The notes under the pieces were generated by a model that ran no database searches, was not told the origin of the DNA, and saw nothing but the letters and a program-made list of their open reading frames with translations. The position numbers were made by a program, and so were the translations under genes. A DNA stretch of 64,000 bases from Anagrus nilaparvatae (lineage: Eukaryota; Arthropoda; Insecta; Hymenoptera; Mymaridae). The stretch covers positions 23,370,501 through 23,434,500 of the forward strand of contig JAKSXM010000272.1 of the NCBI GenBank assembly GCA_022575985.1, written 5' to 3'. The first letter of the stretch is position 1. Every line of letters starts with the position of its first letter. Positions 12,038 through 23,992 of the stretch are shown here, one piece after another.

Positions 12038-14758
12038 TTAAAGATGTATTTTAACATGCTCCATTAATACGCTTTTATCATCAAAATCATTACCACAAAT
12101 CCCACATACCATTTCTTCACTTTCATCGTTACTCTCTTCGTTTTTTATTGCTTTAAAATTTGGTTTCATTTTTGTTTCACTTTTTATAATGATACTTTTT
12201 AATAAATCATTTTCACTATCGTTATTATTAACTTGAGGTGATGATTTACTTTCATTAACTTGTATAATTTGAGTTGGATAATTTTCATTAGTTTGATTAT
12301 TTGGAATTGCTAAAACAGGTAAATTTTCATTCTGTTTTGATATCAAATGCAAAGTATTACTTTGTTTATTCGTTGTTATAAATTGAATTGTTTCTCCATT
12401 AGTAGTAAATGGTATTAAATGCACTTCATTACTTTCTTTAGTTAGTACATTTTCATTATTTTTATCAGGATTGGCTATTGTTATTAAATCATAGGTTTCA
12501 TTCTGATCAGCAGATGGAGAAAATGTACCATCCTTATCTAAATTTTTTAAACAAACTGCGTTATTAAATTCATTTTTAACTAAAATGTATGTATTTTGAT
12601 TTTCTGATGTATCCATTGGATCAGCTATAGAAAGTAATGCTTGATTCTGTTCTGCAACAGATGTTACAGTAGACTGGGTAACTTTTGATTTTTCTATTGC
12701 TTTGGTTACTTTCTTTTTTTGCAACTTTGATTTTACTGAAATATGCAAGTTTTTTGCTTTGGCATCAGCAATCATTTGATCAGAATGTTTTACAATATGT
12801 GCACAAAGTTCATCTCTGTCCTGATTTACAGAACCACATAGAGGACAATTAAATGGTGGTCCAGTTATACTATCATCATCATTTTTACTTGCTGCATGTA
12901 CCCAACGTACATGTTCTCTTAAGACTACTTTTTGATTAAAAGCTCTTGCACATATTGGGCACACATGTGGCCGTTCACCTGTGTGTATTCTTTCGTGTTT
13001 TCTTAAAGTTCCACCATCACGGAAAGCTTTCCAACAAAATTTGCAACCATATGGTCTTTCTCCAGTATGTGTACGATGATGAATTAAATATCCTTGTCTA
13101 GAAGAAAAAGTTTTTGAACACTTATCACATTGAAAATGGGCAGGGCTTCCTGCATGAGTTCTACCATGTTCCCAAAGTCCTTGTCTAGATACAAAACTTT
13201 TTCCACATTCATTGCACGTAAATGGTGAATCACCTGGGTGATCGGCTAATCTATGTTCATCTAATTCATTTTGTTTTTCAAATTGCATACCACATACTTC
13301 ACAAGAATGCGTTTTTTTTCTATGAATCCATTGATGTCTAAACATTTTTTGCTTGGTTGTAAACTTTTTCCCACATTCCGAACATGAATGTTTTCCAAAT
13401 TTTGAATTAATGATACCATCTTCACTTTTATTATTTTGCATTAATTTTTTTAAGCAAGTTGTTTGGTGATTATTTAAATGATTGGCATCTTGAAATTGTT
13501 TGTCACAATACTCACATTCAACTGGATTAATCCAATCATTTTTTACATGTGTTTTTTCATGAAGAGTTAATGATGCTTGTCTAGCAAAGGAAACACCACA
13601 GTGACTGCAAGAAAAACCTTTATTTTCTTGTGTATTTAACTCAAGAAAGGTATTTGTGTTATTACTTTCATTATTTAAAATATTTTCAACTTTTACTAAT
13701 GAATCGGAATTTATTGACAAACTATAATGCTGATTGTTGGTATTGGTTTGAGGAACATATTCAATCTGAGCAACTTCTCCATTTGGTAATACTGTGAATT
13801 CTTGTAGTGTATTAATTTTATCTTGATCATTTTGTATGCTATAAGCTTGTACCCACTGAACTTGAGGTGAATCAAAATTTTGCAGAGATTGAACTGCAGT
13901 TATTGCACTTGTTTCTTGATCAACTTCAACAATTTTTATTGAGTTTGAATTATTTAAGTTTTTCATTAATGCTCTTCCAGCAACATAATTATGAATTTTT
14001 GAATGATTTGATAGGCTAGATGGTCTCTGAAATTCAGCACCACAAACTGTACATTTGTGAGGTTTTTCAACATGGTGTACTTCAACCATATGCGTTTGAA
14101 GGTTTGATTTTGAACGAAATAAATTTCCACACGTTCTACATGCATGAGGTCTATCAACTTGATGGCATACCAAATGATTAGTTAAGTCAATTTGTCTTTC
14201 AAATTTCTCACCACAAGTTTGGCAAACATGTTTTTCTTTCTTAGACTTACAATTAGCTTGATGTTCTTTCAATTCAGATTGAGTAAACGGATTCTTACAA
14301 GAAGAACAGAGAACTTTTTTATCTTCATAATTAGGATACATGCCTCCTAATTGGCGCAAAGCTTCAACAGCCATACTTTCATCATCACCTGAAGTATATT
14401 TGAGATTGTTTTCTTGTTTAATATAAATCGCTGTTGGATAAACAATGGTATTTTCATCCGATTCTCCTTCTTCAGTATTTTGTGTTAAAATTTCAACAGT
14501 CACTTGCGATTCATCATTATTTACCTCGATATCAGTTACTTCATTTATGTTATCCGAAAGAACAATTTCTTGTTCGCATATTTCTTCATGTGATACAATA
14601 GTTTCTTCGATACCTGTATCTGAAAAATAAAGATAATTTATTAATTAAATTTCGTGAAAAGAAAAAATAATATAAAATTATTATTTTAGAAAAATACCAT
14701 CGTGTACTGAATCTAATGAAAATGAAACATAATGTTCATTACTTTCTTCTGTTTCCAT
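12038..14758 (-). CDS. Multi-C2H2 zinc-finger protein, 880 residues
   Basis: Two exons on the minus strand, 14758-14698 and 14619-12038, joined in phase 1 (GATG|GTATTT ... TTTCAG|ATACAGG). The start ATG at 14758 lies in the short first exon; a start inside the long exon would drop an acidic N-terminus. There are about 14 zinc-binding units: four at residues 125-230, nine at about 358-633, and one at the extreme C-terminus (856-880). Two units end in Cys instead of His (HQANC and HQTTC), giving CCHC type. TGERP linkers join the strongest fingers at about 540-575. Between the finger blocks lie long Asn/Gln/Ser-rich stretches without predicted structure. It is probably a nuclear DNA-binding transcription factor; target and orthologue are not recognised. 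Confidence 0.88.
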
Positions 14759-15850
14759 AATTATATTGAATTCTGTAAATGCCTTAAGATTTTAAATTGA
14801 ATAATCTAGGCAATTTTACATATTAACCTAATATCACCTTTAGCTGTTTAAGTTAGGTATATTTATATTTATTATTAATTTATCAACAATGTGTGAAATT
14901 ATATTCTTTAAACGTGTTTATTATATCTGTTCACTATTATAATACTTTTAAATTTTTATTGAACCACATTATTTCGACAAATTAATTGCACTGTATAAGT
15001 GTAGTACATGTATAAAATTTTTTTTAAAGTTAATTTTAGTAAAAAAGGTTGTTACTTTATTAAAAACGTATAGTTTATCAAATGTAACCTTTTGTTGAAT
15101 CTTATTTTTACTAAGAATAATAAGAAAATTTAATAAATTGTCAATACTTTATAAGATAATTACAAATAAACTTCAGAATATTAGGTTATTTTCTGATTAA
15201 AAAAAAAAGAGACAAAAACATTCGTTATAGTAATAAAAGTTATAAAATAAAGATTTTATAAATTTATAATGAAGTATACACGTTTATTACATCTACATTA
15301 GCGGGAGATATATTATTGCAAGTAAAATACCTAAAAAGTAAATTACCAAAACTTTAAATTTATAAATAAAATTAAAAAATTTTAAAATTGCCCATGAAAC
15401 TACTATAATATATTATATAATTATTAATAAAATTATTATTCTTTTATATCATTTTCATAAATTTTAATATTGGTAAAAGTTGTAATTTTTTGATTTTGAG
15501 ATTAATTGTACTTGCGCAGTGTAATTGCTTGCCCCGCTTGCGTCACTCAGACTCACCATCTCCGTGATAATGCGTGAAAAACAAACTCCATTACTCCAAA
15601 ATAATTATGAAGCTGATTATCGATTTTAGAAAAAAGATAGTAAATATCATGCAAAAAAAATACCTGATATAGAATGATCACGGTCAAATAAGGCGCAACA
15701 GTGTGTAAGACTCGGTGTAAGAAGAAAATTATATACAGCTGTTATAAATGTTTATTTTATTTTTTATTTGTTTGTAATATTTATTATAATAGAATTATAA
15801 ATTTTAAGTTTAACAAATGTTGTAGAGCTGTGGACTTTTTCAAATTACTT
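14759..15850. promoter_or_regulatory. Shared upstream region of the zinc-finger gene (-) and Phm (+)
   Basis: The two genes are transcribed away from each other across 1.1 kb. A less AT-rich patch at 15510-15590 (CTTGCGCAGTGTAATTGCTT ... GCGTCACTCAGACTCACC) is the best candidate for the Phm core promoter and includes a CRE/AP-1-like GCGTCACT. The sequence from about 15690 to 15850 is probably Phm 5' UTR. The middle is plain AT-rich DNA. Confidence 0.4.
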
Positions 15851-17514
15851 ATGATGTTAAATAAACAAGTAGTTATTATAAAAATATTAGCTTCTTTAAT
15901 CGGTATTGTAAAATGCCAGCAGACAGAAAAATTTCCACTTTTGATGCCAAACGTCCAACCACTTGTTGTAAGTAAACATTATTTATGTTTTTAATGTTTT
16001 GCTTAAATTGATAATTTTTTGAAGAATATCATATTATGTTGAATGAAAAAATAATACTCTTAGTTAATAGACGCGAGGGGTTGTATTATCACTGGCAACC
16101 ACCAGATTTGGTTTAGTAAAAATTTTTAATTAAGGATTTTTTTTAGGTTTGAGGTTTCACCCTTAAATTAGTTAAAACTATCCCTGAAAGGGTAAACCCT
16201 GTTATAGAATAAATAAATAAATAGTATAAATATTAATTTTACCTAACAAAATCCCCAAAATTCTGGATCAGCAACCCAAAAAACCTTTATGGTCCAAATC
16301 TGGACACTCAAAGTGCAAATATATAAAAAATATCCCATTTTGGGGGTAGTTTTTGCTAAATTTAAGATGAAGCCCTAATTTCTTTAAAAAAAGGTCCCAA
16401 AATTTGCGATCGGCGACACAAAAAACATACACTAATTCAAATCTGGTGTTTGCCAGTAACGACACAACCAAATCCATATATTCACTGGAATTAATCATAT
16501 GTAGAATTAATCTCAAACATTTTTTTAATTTTTTAAACTTTGAATGTTACAGCCCGAATCATATTTGTGTACTCCGGTAAAAATAGATGTTGGAAACACA
16601 TATTTTATAGTTGGTTTTGAACCCAATGCAACAATGAATACAGCTCACCATATAATTATATATGGTTGTTCTAAACCTGGAAGTGCAAAACCATTATGGA
16701 GCTGTGGTGAAATGGTAAATTCCAAAGATTCAAGACTAGATGAAGCTAGTCCATGTGCAGATGGATCGCAGGTAAAATGTTTTAAAATAAATTTTGATTT
16801 ATATAAAATTTTTTTAAAATAATTTTTTCAATATTTTTGAAGATTATTTATGCATGGGCAAGAGATGCTCCAACTTTGAATTTACCTGAAGGAGTTGGTT
16901 TCAAAGTTGGTAAAGATTCAGCTATGAAATATTTAGTTTTGCAAGTTCATTATGCCCATATAGATCGTTTCAAAGATGGAAGTACAGATGATTCCGGAGT
17001 AAAATTAATTTATACAAAAAAACAATTGAATAAACAAGCAGGAGTTATTGTTTTAGGTACTGGAGGTAGCATACCACCTCAAAGTCTTGAATATATGGAG
17101 ACATCTTGCTCGATTACCGAAAACAAAACAATTCATCCTTTTGCTTATCGAACTCATACACACAGTTTAGGAAAAGAAGTAGCAGGCTATGTAATTAAAC
17201 CAGACAACAGATGGATAGAATTAGGAAAAAGAGATCCTTTGACTCCACAAATGTTTTATAAAGTTCATAATAATGTTAACATTACTTATAGGGATAAACT
17301 TGCTGCACGTTGTACAATGCAAAGTTATCGTGATAGAGTAACATATGTCGGAAACACAAATGAACACGAAATGTGTAATTTCTACATAATGTACTATGTC
17401 GAAAATGATGAACCATTAGAAAATAAATTTTGTTTTACAATGGGTCCACCAAATTATTATTGGGAATCAGATAATCTTATTAACATTCCTGATCGAGTTG
17501 CTCCTCCTTTGTAA
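15851..17514 (+). CDS. Phm: Peptidylglycine alpha-hydroxylating monooxygenase
   Basis: Three exons (15851-15967, 16553-16771, 16843-17514), all joined in phase 0, encode 335 residues. The enzyme hydroxylates the alpha carbon of C-terminal glycine in neuropeptides, the first step of amidation, in the secretory pathway. Residues 1-22 form a hydrophobic signal peptide. All copper ligands are present: CuA His71/His72 (TAHHIIIYGC) and His148 (QVHYAH); CuB His217/His219 (RTHTHSLG) and Met289 (HEMCNF). Six or more conserved cysteines and an N-glycosylation site (PNAT) are visible. As in other insects there is no lyase (PAL) domain, so a separate PAL gene must finish the reaction. A second ATG lies at 15854. 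Intron 1 (585 bp) holds a foldback repeat. A poly(A) signal is at 17665-17670. Confidence 0.95.
16075..16471. repeat. Foldback MITE-like repeat inside Phm intron 1
   Basis: The ends are imperfect inverted copies: GGTTGT..TATCACTGGCAACCACCAGATTT (about 16079-16109) against AAATCTGGTGTTTGCCAGTAACGACACAACC (about 16439-16469). The interior has two further inverse copies of a GATCAGCAACCCAAAAAAC core (about 16266-16284 and 16408-16426), plus a second ATCTGG box. The same arrangement recurs at 35352-35685. It occupies two thirds of the intron and does not touch the splice sites. Confidence 0.75.
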
Positions 17515-18339
17515 ACTATCTTTTTTTGTACTTACATGTAAAATTTTCAGTATTTTTTAAATAATTTTATTATTTAATTTTTAATTTTAATATTTATTTT
17601 TAATTTTAATTATGTGTAAATGTGTTGTACTAAGAAACTATGCTTTTTTTTTTTTTTTTTTTTTAATAAAACTAAATATAAAAGTAAATATTATAAGACT
17701 GCAAAAACTTTATTAAACAGTCTGATAATCTGCATTCTATAAAATAACTATATTAAGTTTAGAATTTTTATCTTTCAATTAATAAATATTAATGTATAAA
17801 TGTGTGATAATATAATTCGTATAAATTCTATAGTACTTGCACATCATAATTCATAAAATTGAAATACTTTATTTAAATGTTATTCAAATGTAATGTCATA
17901 TTTTATTATAAAAATATTTTATATAAATATATTTATGCAATTATATTTATATTGTGATAAATTTTAGTTAGACAAAATAAATTAATATAAATATATTTTC
18001 AATGAATATTGGAGGTTTTTATTTATTTCACATTTTTTTTTTTTTTTTTTTTGTATACAAAATAATATATTTTTGAGAAAAATTGTTTAATTATTGTACA
18101 AAAATAGTTATATAATTTTAATGTAATGATTTTTTGAGGATCTAATTAAAAAAGTTATAATAAGTATAAGTAACATAGGGGCGCGCCAACATAGGTACAT
18201 TTTAATTTTTTTAAAACTAATAAAAGATACATTTTGCAAAAAGTGAACTGCTATTATTTTATTTATAATTATTATTAACATATAATTATTATTTTTTCTT
18301 ATGTTGACGAAACATTTTTGCAGTAAAGTCGTTAACATT
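17515..18339. other. 3' flanks of Phm and of the 78-codon gene
   Basis: The Phm 3' UTR includes a pure T tract of about 20 bases at 17645-17664, directly followed by AATAAA (17665-17670). A second long T tract lies at 18033-18052. A short GC-rich site GGGGCGCGCC stands out at about 18178-18187 in AT-rich surroundings. No gene is seen apart from the minus-strand gene that ends at 18340. Confidence 0.45.
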
Positions 18340-18654
18340 TTATTTTAGATCTTTGATTATCAATTCATAATTAGTATGAATTTGTTTTAATTCTTCGTCG
18401 ACATTTTTAATTTTGCTTTCCATATTATTTAATATTATATTTCCTTTTTTAGTTAAATTATTTAATAAACATAAACCTTCTTCAAACTGACGTTTTTTTT
18501 CTTTATTTTCATCAATTTTTCTTTTTAATTCAAATATTAGTCTATTTAATTCACTAATATCTTTGTAAGCATCCATGATGATCTAGAATTTAATTAAGCA
18601 AATTATGGAAAGTTGATAAAACAATTACAAAATTTCATTCTAAATTATCTCACC
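18340..18654 (-). CDS. Small coiled-coil protein, 78 residues, function unknown
   Basis: The coding part is 18576-18340 on the minus strand. An in-frame stop lies nine bases upstream of the ATG, so the start is firm. A good 71-bp intron lies in the 5' UTR: donor AAGAG|GTGAGAT at 18654/18653 and acceptor TTCTAG|ATCATC at 18583/18582. This argues for a real transcribed gene. The protein is almost entirely charged heptad-like helix (SELNRLIFELKRKIDENKEK, then NMESKIKNVDEELKQIH), with a short break at GLCLLNNLTKKGN near the middle. It has no signal peptide or membrane segment. Size and shape resemble small subunits of complexes such as BLOC-1 or kinetochore assemblies, but I cannot assign it to a family. 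It is convergent with Phm. Confidence 0.6.
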
Positions 18655-20264
18655 TCTTATGTTTAATACTGAATTACTGACTTTTATACTTAAAAATTAA
18701 CTATATATTTTGCAAATTTTTTGCAAATTTTGGCGAAGTTCATTGTATCGCGTGATTCGTGTTATAGGTATATATATATGCTCATTGACTTCGGGTATTC
18801 TTGGAACATAAGAACAATTTTTATCGGCAGCTTTCAAATATTAATAAGTGTGATTGTGCTTAAAAATCAAAATCTGATTACTATAAGCTATTTTTTAAAC
18901 TATAATGGTTTTACGCAAATAAAGCCAAAATTTATAAAAATCCACAAATTTTGAAACTCACTTAAATCCATATTTATATCACGTTTTTTGGCTCTTTTGC
19001 CAGGTGAAAAATATTGATTTAAGTCTGTAATTGTTTTAATTAACCTTTTTCAGTATACAAAACCAACGAAAAATTTGAAGAAAAAAAAGTCTAACATTTT
19101 TCCATATAACCCCTTTCGATTTTGGGCAAAATAAACATTTTCAAAAAAATCCTAGATGTCTATTGCAAATATATTAAGAAACCATTATTATTTAATTCCA
19201 AATAATAGCCCAGTACAGGCCAATGTATAAAACACTATATTAATATATGGAATATTTAAAAAAAAATCATGATAAATTAATTAATTTTTCTGGACGGTAC
19301 GATTTCCTGGCCACTGCGCGGCCGAGGAAACCGAAATTTTTCTCGCTACTGCCGCAGAAATATAGTATATTACGACCCATGGCCAGAAAAATAAAGAAAG
19401 GCCCAAATCGCACGTAAATTACCTTCCGAGGCGAGGATGGTAAACTGCGATTTGGGGCATTCTTTTTTTATGGCCCAGGGTCGTATACGATTTTTCTGCA
19501 TCATGTAAATAAATAAAAAAGAAAATGTATCAAAAAATTGTCTGCTCTGCCATCGCGCGCGGATTTATTATACTGTTTTTAGGAAAGTTTTACGTGAAAA
19601 GGGAGAGTCATCGCATCTGCAGAATTTTTCATAGATCATTTTTCTAATTTTCTTTTTTTATTTTAATTAAAATTAAGCGGTTAAGCGCACCGAACTTTTA
19701 AAAGAATATAATGTATATTTTATTGTTTTATATATAATTATTGATATTTTAAATCTAGAATTTCAAAACTTATAATAGTATACTGTAAATTGTCAAAGAG
19801 CTTATTAAATTATATAATTGGTTATTAAAATTATTTTAAAATATTTACGAACAAATTTAAAACAGATTTAAATCGATCGTAGCGTATATGGTGACAAATT
19901 TAGAAACAAATTTATGAACACAGAGAATTAGCAGAAAAACGCTCCATTATAGCAGAAAACTGGAGCAAAGCTCCAAAATTTCTGAAGAAAACTTTATTTA
20001 CAATTAGAACATATTTAATTATTTTACAAATTTTACATTATTATTAAGTAATAATAATTTTTACAAAACGTTTATGTTGTCTTAAGAAAGTCTTAAGAAA
20101 ATAATGTACATATTTTCTTAATTAAATAATCAATTAAATGGATTCCATTGTGTATCAGAAATAATGCTAAAAAGTATTTAGTAATAACATAATAAATTTT
20201 TTTTTTTTTAATACAAATAAAAATTTTATATTTATCATATAAAAGAAAGAATTAAAATAAGAAA
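18655..20264. other. Intergenic DNA with a GC-rich repeat island
   Basis: Upstream DNA of the 78-codon gene (-) and of DHRS7B (+). Most is AT-rich with no supported gene. The exception is a markedly GC-rich island at about 19290-19620 that includes an inverted repeat described separately, a CATCGCGCGCGG stretch and a CATCGCATCTGCAG stretch. Confidence 0.45.
19294..19500. repeat. GC-rich inverted repeat (MITE-like)
   Basis: The left arm begins GCAGAAATATAGTATATTACG (from about 19354), continues through GACCCATGGCCA and GGCCCAAATCGCA, and is mirrored by TGCGATTTGGGGCA, TGGCCCAGGGTC and ATTTTTCTGCA, ending at 19500. The centre is near 19427 and arms are about 70 bp. A second small hairpin, TTTCCTGGCC with GGCCGAGGAAA, lies just to the left (about 19303-19330). 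Base composition differs sharply from the surroundings. Confidence 0.7.
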
Positions 20265-21508
20265 ATGAAGTGGAATGAATATTTAAATAATTGGAATAGT
20301 ATTTGTTGGATACTAGCAGTAATTGGAATCCCAATTGGTATACCATGGATTGTCTATCGTGTTATGAATATTGTTAAATTCAAACAAAAAAAAGCTAATC
20401 TTCGAGATAAGGTAAAAAAAAATAAACAAAAAATTTACCAAATACTAATTTTCATATTTCTTAAAGATCGTTGTTATAACTGGAGCAAGTTCAGGATTAG
20501 GTGAAGCAATGGCTCATGTATTTTATAATTGTGGCTGTCAATTAATTTTAGTATCAAGACGAAAACAGGAACTACAAAGAGTAAAGAATGCATTAACAAA
20601 AATTAAAATTGTAAGTTTACTATTTTTTTATTTCAATATGTGGTAATGTAATTAATAAGAATAATTATTCAAGGATATTCCAACTCATATACCAGTTATT
20701 TTTCCATTAGATTTGACAGAAATTCATAGTATACCTAGTGAAGTAGATAAATTACTAAAAGTTCATGGTAATATTGATATTTTAATTAATAATGCTGGAG
20801 TGTCATATAGAGGCGAGGTTATGGATACAAAAGTTGACGTTGATATGAAAGTAATGTTAATTAATTATTTTGGACAAGTTGCGTTAACAAAAGGTCTGTA
20901 TCTTTTTTTTTTTTTTAATTTCATAAAATGAGATTAATTTTATTCTCAATTAATTTTTAGCAATTTTACCATCCATGGTAAGAAAAAAATCTGGACATAT
21001 TGTTTTTACAAGTAGTATTCAAGGTAAAATTGCTATTCCATTTAGATCAGCATACACTGCTTCTAAGCATGCATTGGAAGCTTGGTGTGACTCAGCAAGA
21101 GCAGAACTTCATTCAAGTAAAATTAAAATAACAGTTGTTAGTCCAGGATATATTAGAACTTCTTTATCTATAAATGCACTGACTGGTACAGGTCAGCAAT
21201 ATGGAGGTTTGTAATAATTTATTTTATGTTAATACATGTTAGGTGTATTATTGAATTGTATTATTGTTAGTTATAATTATTTTTTTTTATATACAAAAAA
21301 CAATTTAGTTATGGATGAAACGACAAAAACTGGATATTCACCAAACTATGTAGCTGACAAAGTATTAAAAGCAATTTTGAAAGGAAACAGTGAAGTTACA
21401 GTTGCTAATTTTACACAAAAGTTAGCTATTATGATAAGAGTTTTATTTCCTAATTCTTATTTTAAGATAATGGAAAGAAGGGCCAAAAAACTTAGAAAAA
21501 GTTCTTAA
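20265..21508 (+). CDS. DHRS7B: Dehydrogenase/reductase SDR family member 7B
   Basis: Five exons encode 318 residues: 20265-20411, 20467-20610, 20674-20893, 20961-21206 and 21309-21508. All phases and GT..AG borders are consistent. An N-terminal membrane segment at about residues 13-36 precedes the Rossmann fold. Cofactor motif TGASSGLG lies at 54-61 and NNAG at 136-139. The catalytic set is complete: Asn161 region (INYFG), Ser189 (FTSSIQGK), Tyr202 and Lys206 (YTASK). The stretches [24 protein letters not shown] and SPGYI.T.LS.NA are diagnostic for DHRS7B. In mammals it is a peroxisome/ER-anchored acyl/alkyl-DHAP reductase of ether-lipid synthesis; its insect substrate is less certain. Two donors are GTCTGT and GTTTGT, weaker than consensus but supported by reading frame and homology. 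Confidence 0.94.
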
Positions 21509-23992
21509 ATTTTTATGGATATTCTAAAATTAGTTTTTAAGAAAGTAAGAATTTTGTAATAAATTTTTGTAATGGGGTTTTATAGTGTTTAAAAAATTGC
21601 CTTATTCAAAAGACTGAATCTTTAAAATAAGATTTACAATAATTTTCAAAATAAGTTTTTAAATGTTAACAAATTCTATTAAAAAAAATTGTCGGTTGCC
21701 AAATAAATAATATTACCATTTACATTAAAAAGGGGTAAGATCAAATTTATGAAGTGTGTATAACTATTAAAATATAACTTGGGCTGTATCGAGTTTTTAG
21801 AACTCTATTTAAATTCTTATTATTTAATTAATATGAATCAGTATGACCCAAGTCACAATAAAACCTTTTATTTATTGAATAATATATTTTGTTTTCTGTT
21901 GATCTCAAATCATAATCATTTGTTATTTATTAATCTTTTATTTAAGGTTTAATAAAGTAGTAATGAATTTTTATTGTCTCTTGTATATTTATAATTATTA
22001 TTAAACAAAATAAAAAAGTAAATTATTTGAAAATTAATCTTTATTTATTATTTTTTTTTTTTTTTTACTACAGTTAATGTGTTTACACTATTTACACTTT
22101 TTTTAAAAAATTTTTATGTAGTGCCTGTCTGTGATTTTAAAATATAATGCATTTTAGTCGCTAAATAAATCCATAAAATATTGCGAGACTTACAATAATA
22201 GAACTAATCATTTTTTTGTTTTGGAAAATGTGCTTTTTTTTTTTTTAAATAAATGCTAAGTAAATGCAAAACAGAAAATAAGAAATAAAGAGTCTCGACT
22301 AATAATAAACAGAGCGTTACATATATATTAAAAAATGTATTTACAAAAATGAGGCTTAAAAAAAATTTGTAATTATTAATACTTCTTTTACAATTAAAAA
22401 TTTTTAAATGCGAGCAACTTAATTTTTTAAACAAAATTTAAAAAAATTGTGCTTTAGGATATTTCATATTTTTTGTTTCTCCCTTTCTCTCTCTCTCTCT
22501 TAGTCAGTATATTTTAATTAGAAGTATTATTTTAATAAACTTTATAAATCAAACTGTTCATTTTAACAATGCCTTATATGTTTTTTTCTTTGATTGCCTG
22601 CATATCTAAATAGTTACTTTATAACAATAACAATCATTTTTAAAAAATATATTTATTTATTGATTTATTTTATGCTTTTTTTTTTCTTTTAAAAACTTTT
22701 TGCATATTTGCAAAACTTACATGCTGCCATATTATGTGATTTAATAAATAACTGAGATAAATAAATCTAGTCATGATAAGGCAGCAAAAAAATATTTTAC
22801 TTAAAATCACTGGAAAAATTTTAACTAATACGTAAAAAATATTTTTATTTTCGCAATAATTTATTCATATGCACAAGAAAAAAATTTATGTTAACAAGAA
22901 CTGCTACATAGGCAAAGAAAAACCGTTAAACAAACTTTATTATTAATTTTGATTGTAATTCTGATGAATTAAATTTTTATAGTTTTTATATATTTTTTAG
23001 TTTTTTTTTTTCAATGTTGGGATTCTATTAAAAACGTACTTTTACTTAGAGTTAAGAAATAGGAAAAATACTTTTAACGTAACGTTAATCAAATTTAACA
23101 AATTAAATGTTTAACCATTAATGATCAAACGAAATATTTGCTAATTTGAATTTAATGCATAACATTAATAATTAGTCTATAAATATAATTAATAGAGCTT
23201 AATTTACAGGCATTATTAACTATATTTAAGCATCGATTTTACTGAATTAGTCAATATTTTAAATATGAAAAATATTAAAAATTATTAACTAAAATATTTT
23301 AGTCAATAAAATATTATAGTTAATATAAACTTGGTTAATTTACAAAATATTATTGTAAAGTAAAAAAAAATGTAATTAAAAACGACGTTAAAAACTAGTA
23401 GTCTATAATTAAGTGCACATTTAACAAATTGTTTGAATTTTTTTTACAAAGATTAATAATTGTTAATAGTAAATATTTTCTTCAAATCAAAAAAGGATAA
23501 TAATTGAGTTTTAGAAATAATTATTTTATATAATTATATAATAATGCTGTTTCCGTACATTCTGTGCTGCTGCTTACACATTATTATAATATAAATATCT
23601 TGTTTTTTTAATTACTTATGCATACATCGTTTTGATTTTTTTTATTAAAAGACGATAACTGAATGAAAGTATTTTAAGTTATCATCTCAAATAGTTTAAT
23701 CATGCACGAGTATCACCTTTAAAAAAATAAAAGCATTTTAATTAGTTCTTAAATTTAACCTGTTTTTTTTTTTAAACATTAATAACTTAACATTTTAAAA
23801 TTTGTGCACTTTTAAAATTCATGTTCTTATAAATAACATAACTGTTAATTTTTTGCAAATTCTTTTTACCTGCTTAGTTCATATAATAACTTTTTTTCAA
23901 TTCAACATCACATAAATTTCTTCTTTTTTTTTACTTTCCATCTTTTTTTAATTATTTGAATTGTAGTTATTTTATACTTCGTTTATATATTT
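21509..23992. other. Convergent 3' flanks of DHRS7B and TMEM11
   Basis: A 2.5-kb stretch of extremely AT-rich DNA in which I see no gene. It includes homopolymer T tracts (about 22049-22066, 22235-22246 and 22679-22689) and a short CT microsatellite at about 22484-22500. The TMEM11 3' UTR must lie in its right-hand part and that of DHRS7B in its left-hand part. Confidence 0.5.

Noticed and set aside
16268..16516. 82-codon minus-strand frame inside Phm intron 1
   Set aside because: It lies within the foldback repeat, is antisense to Phm and shows no protein similarity.
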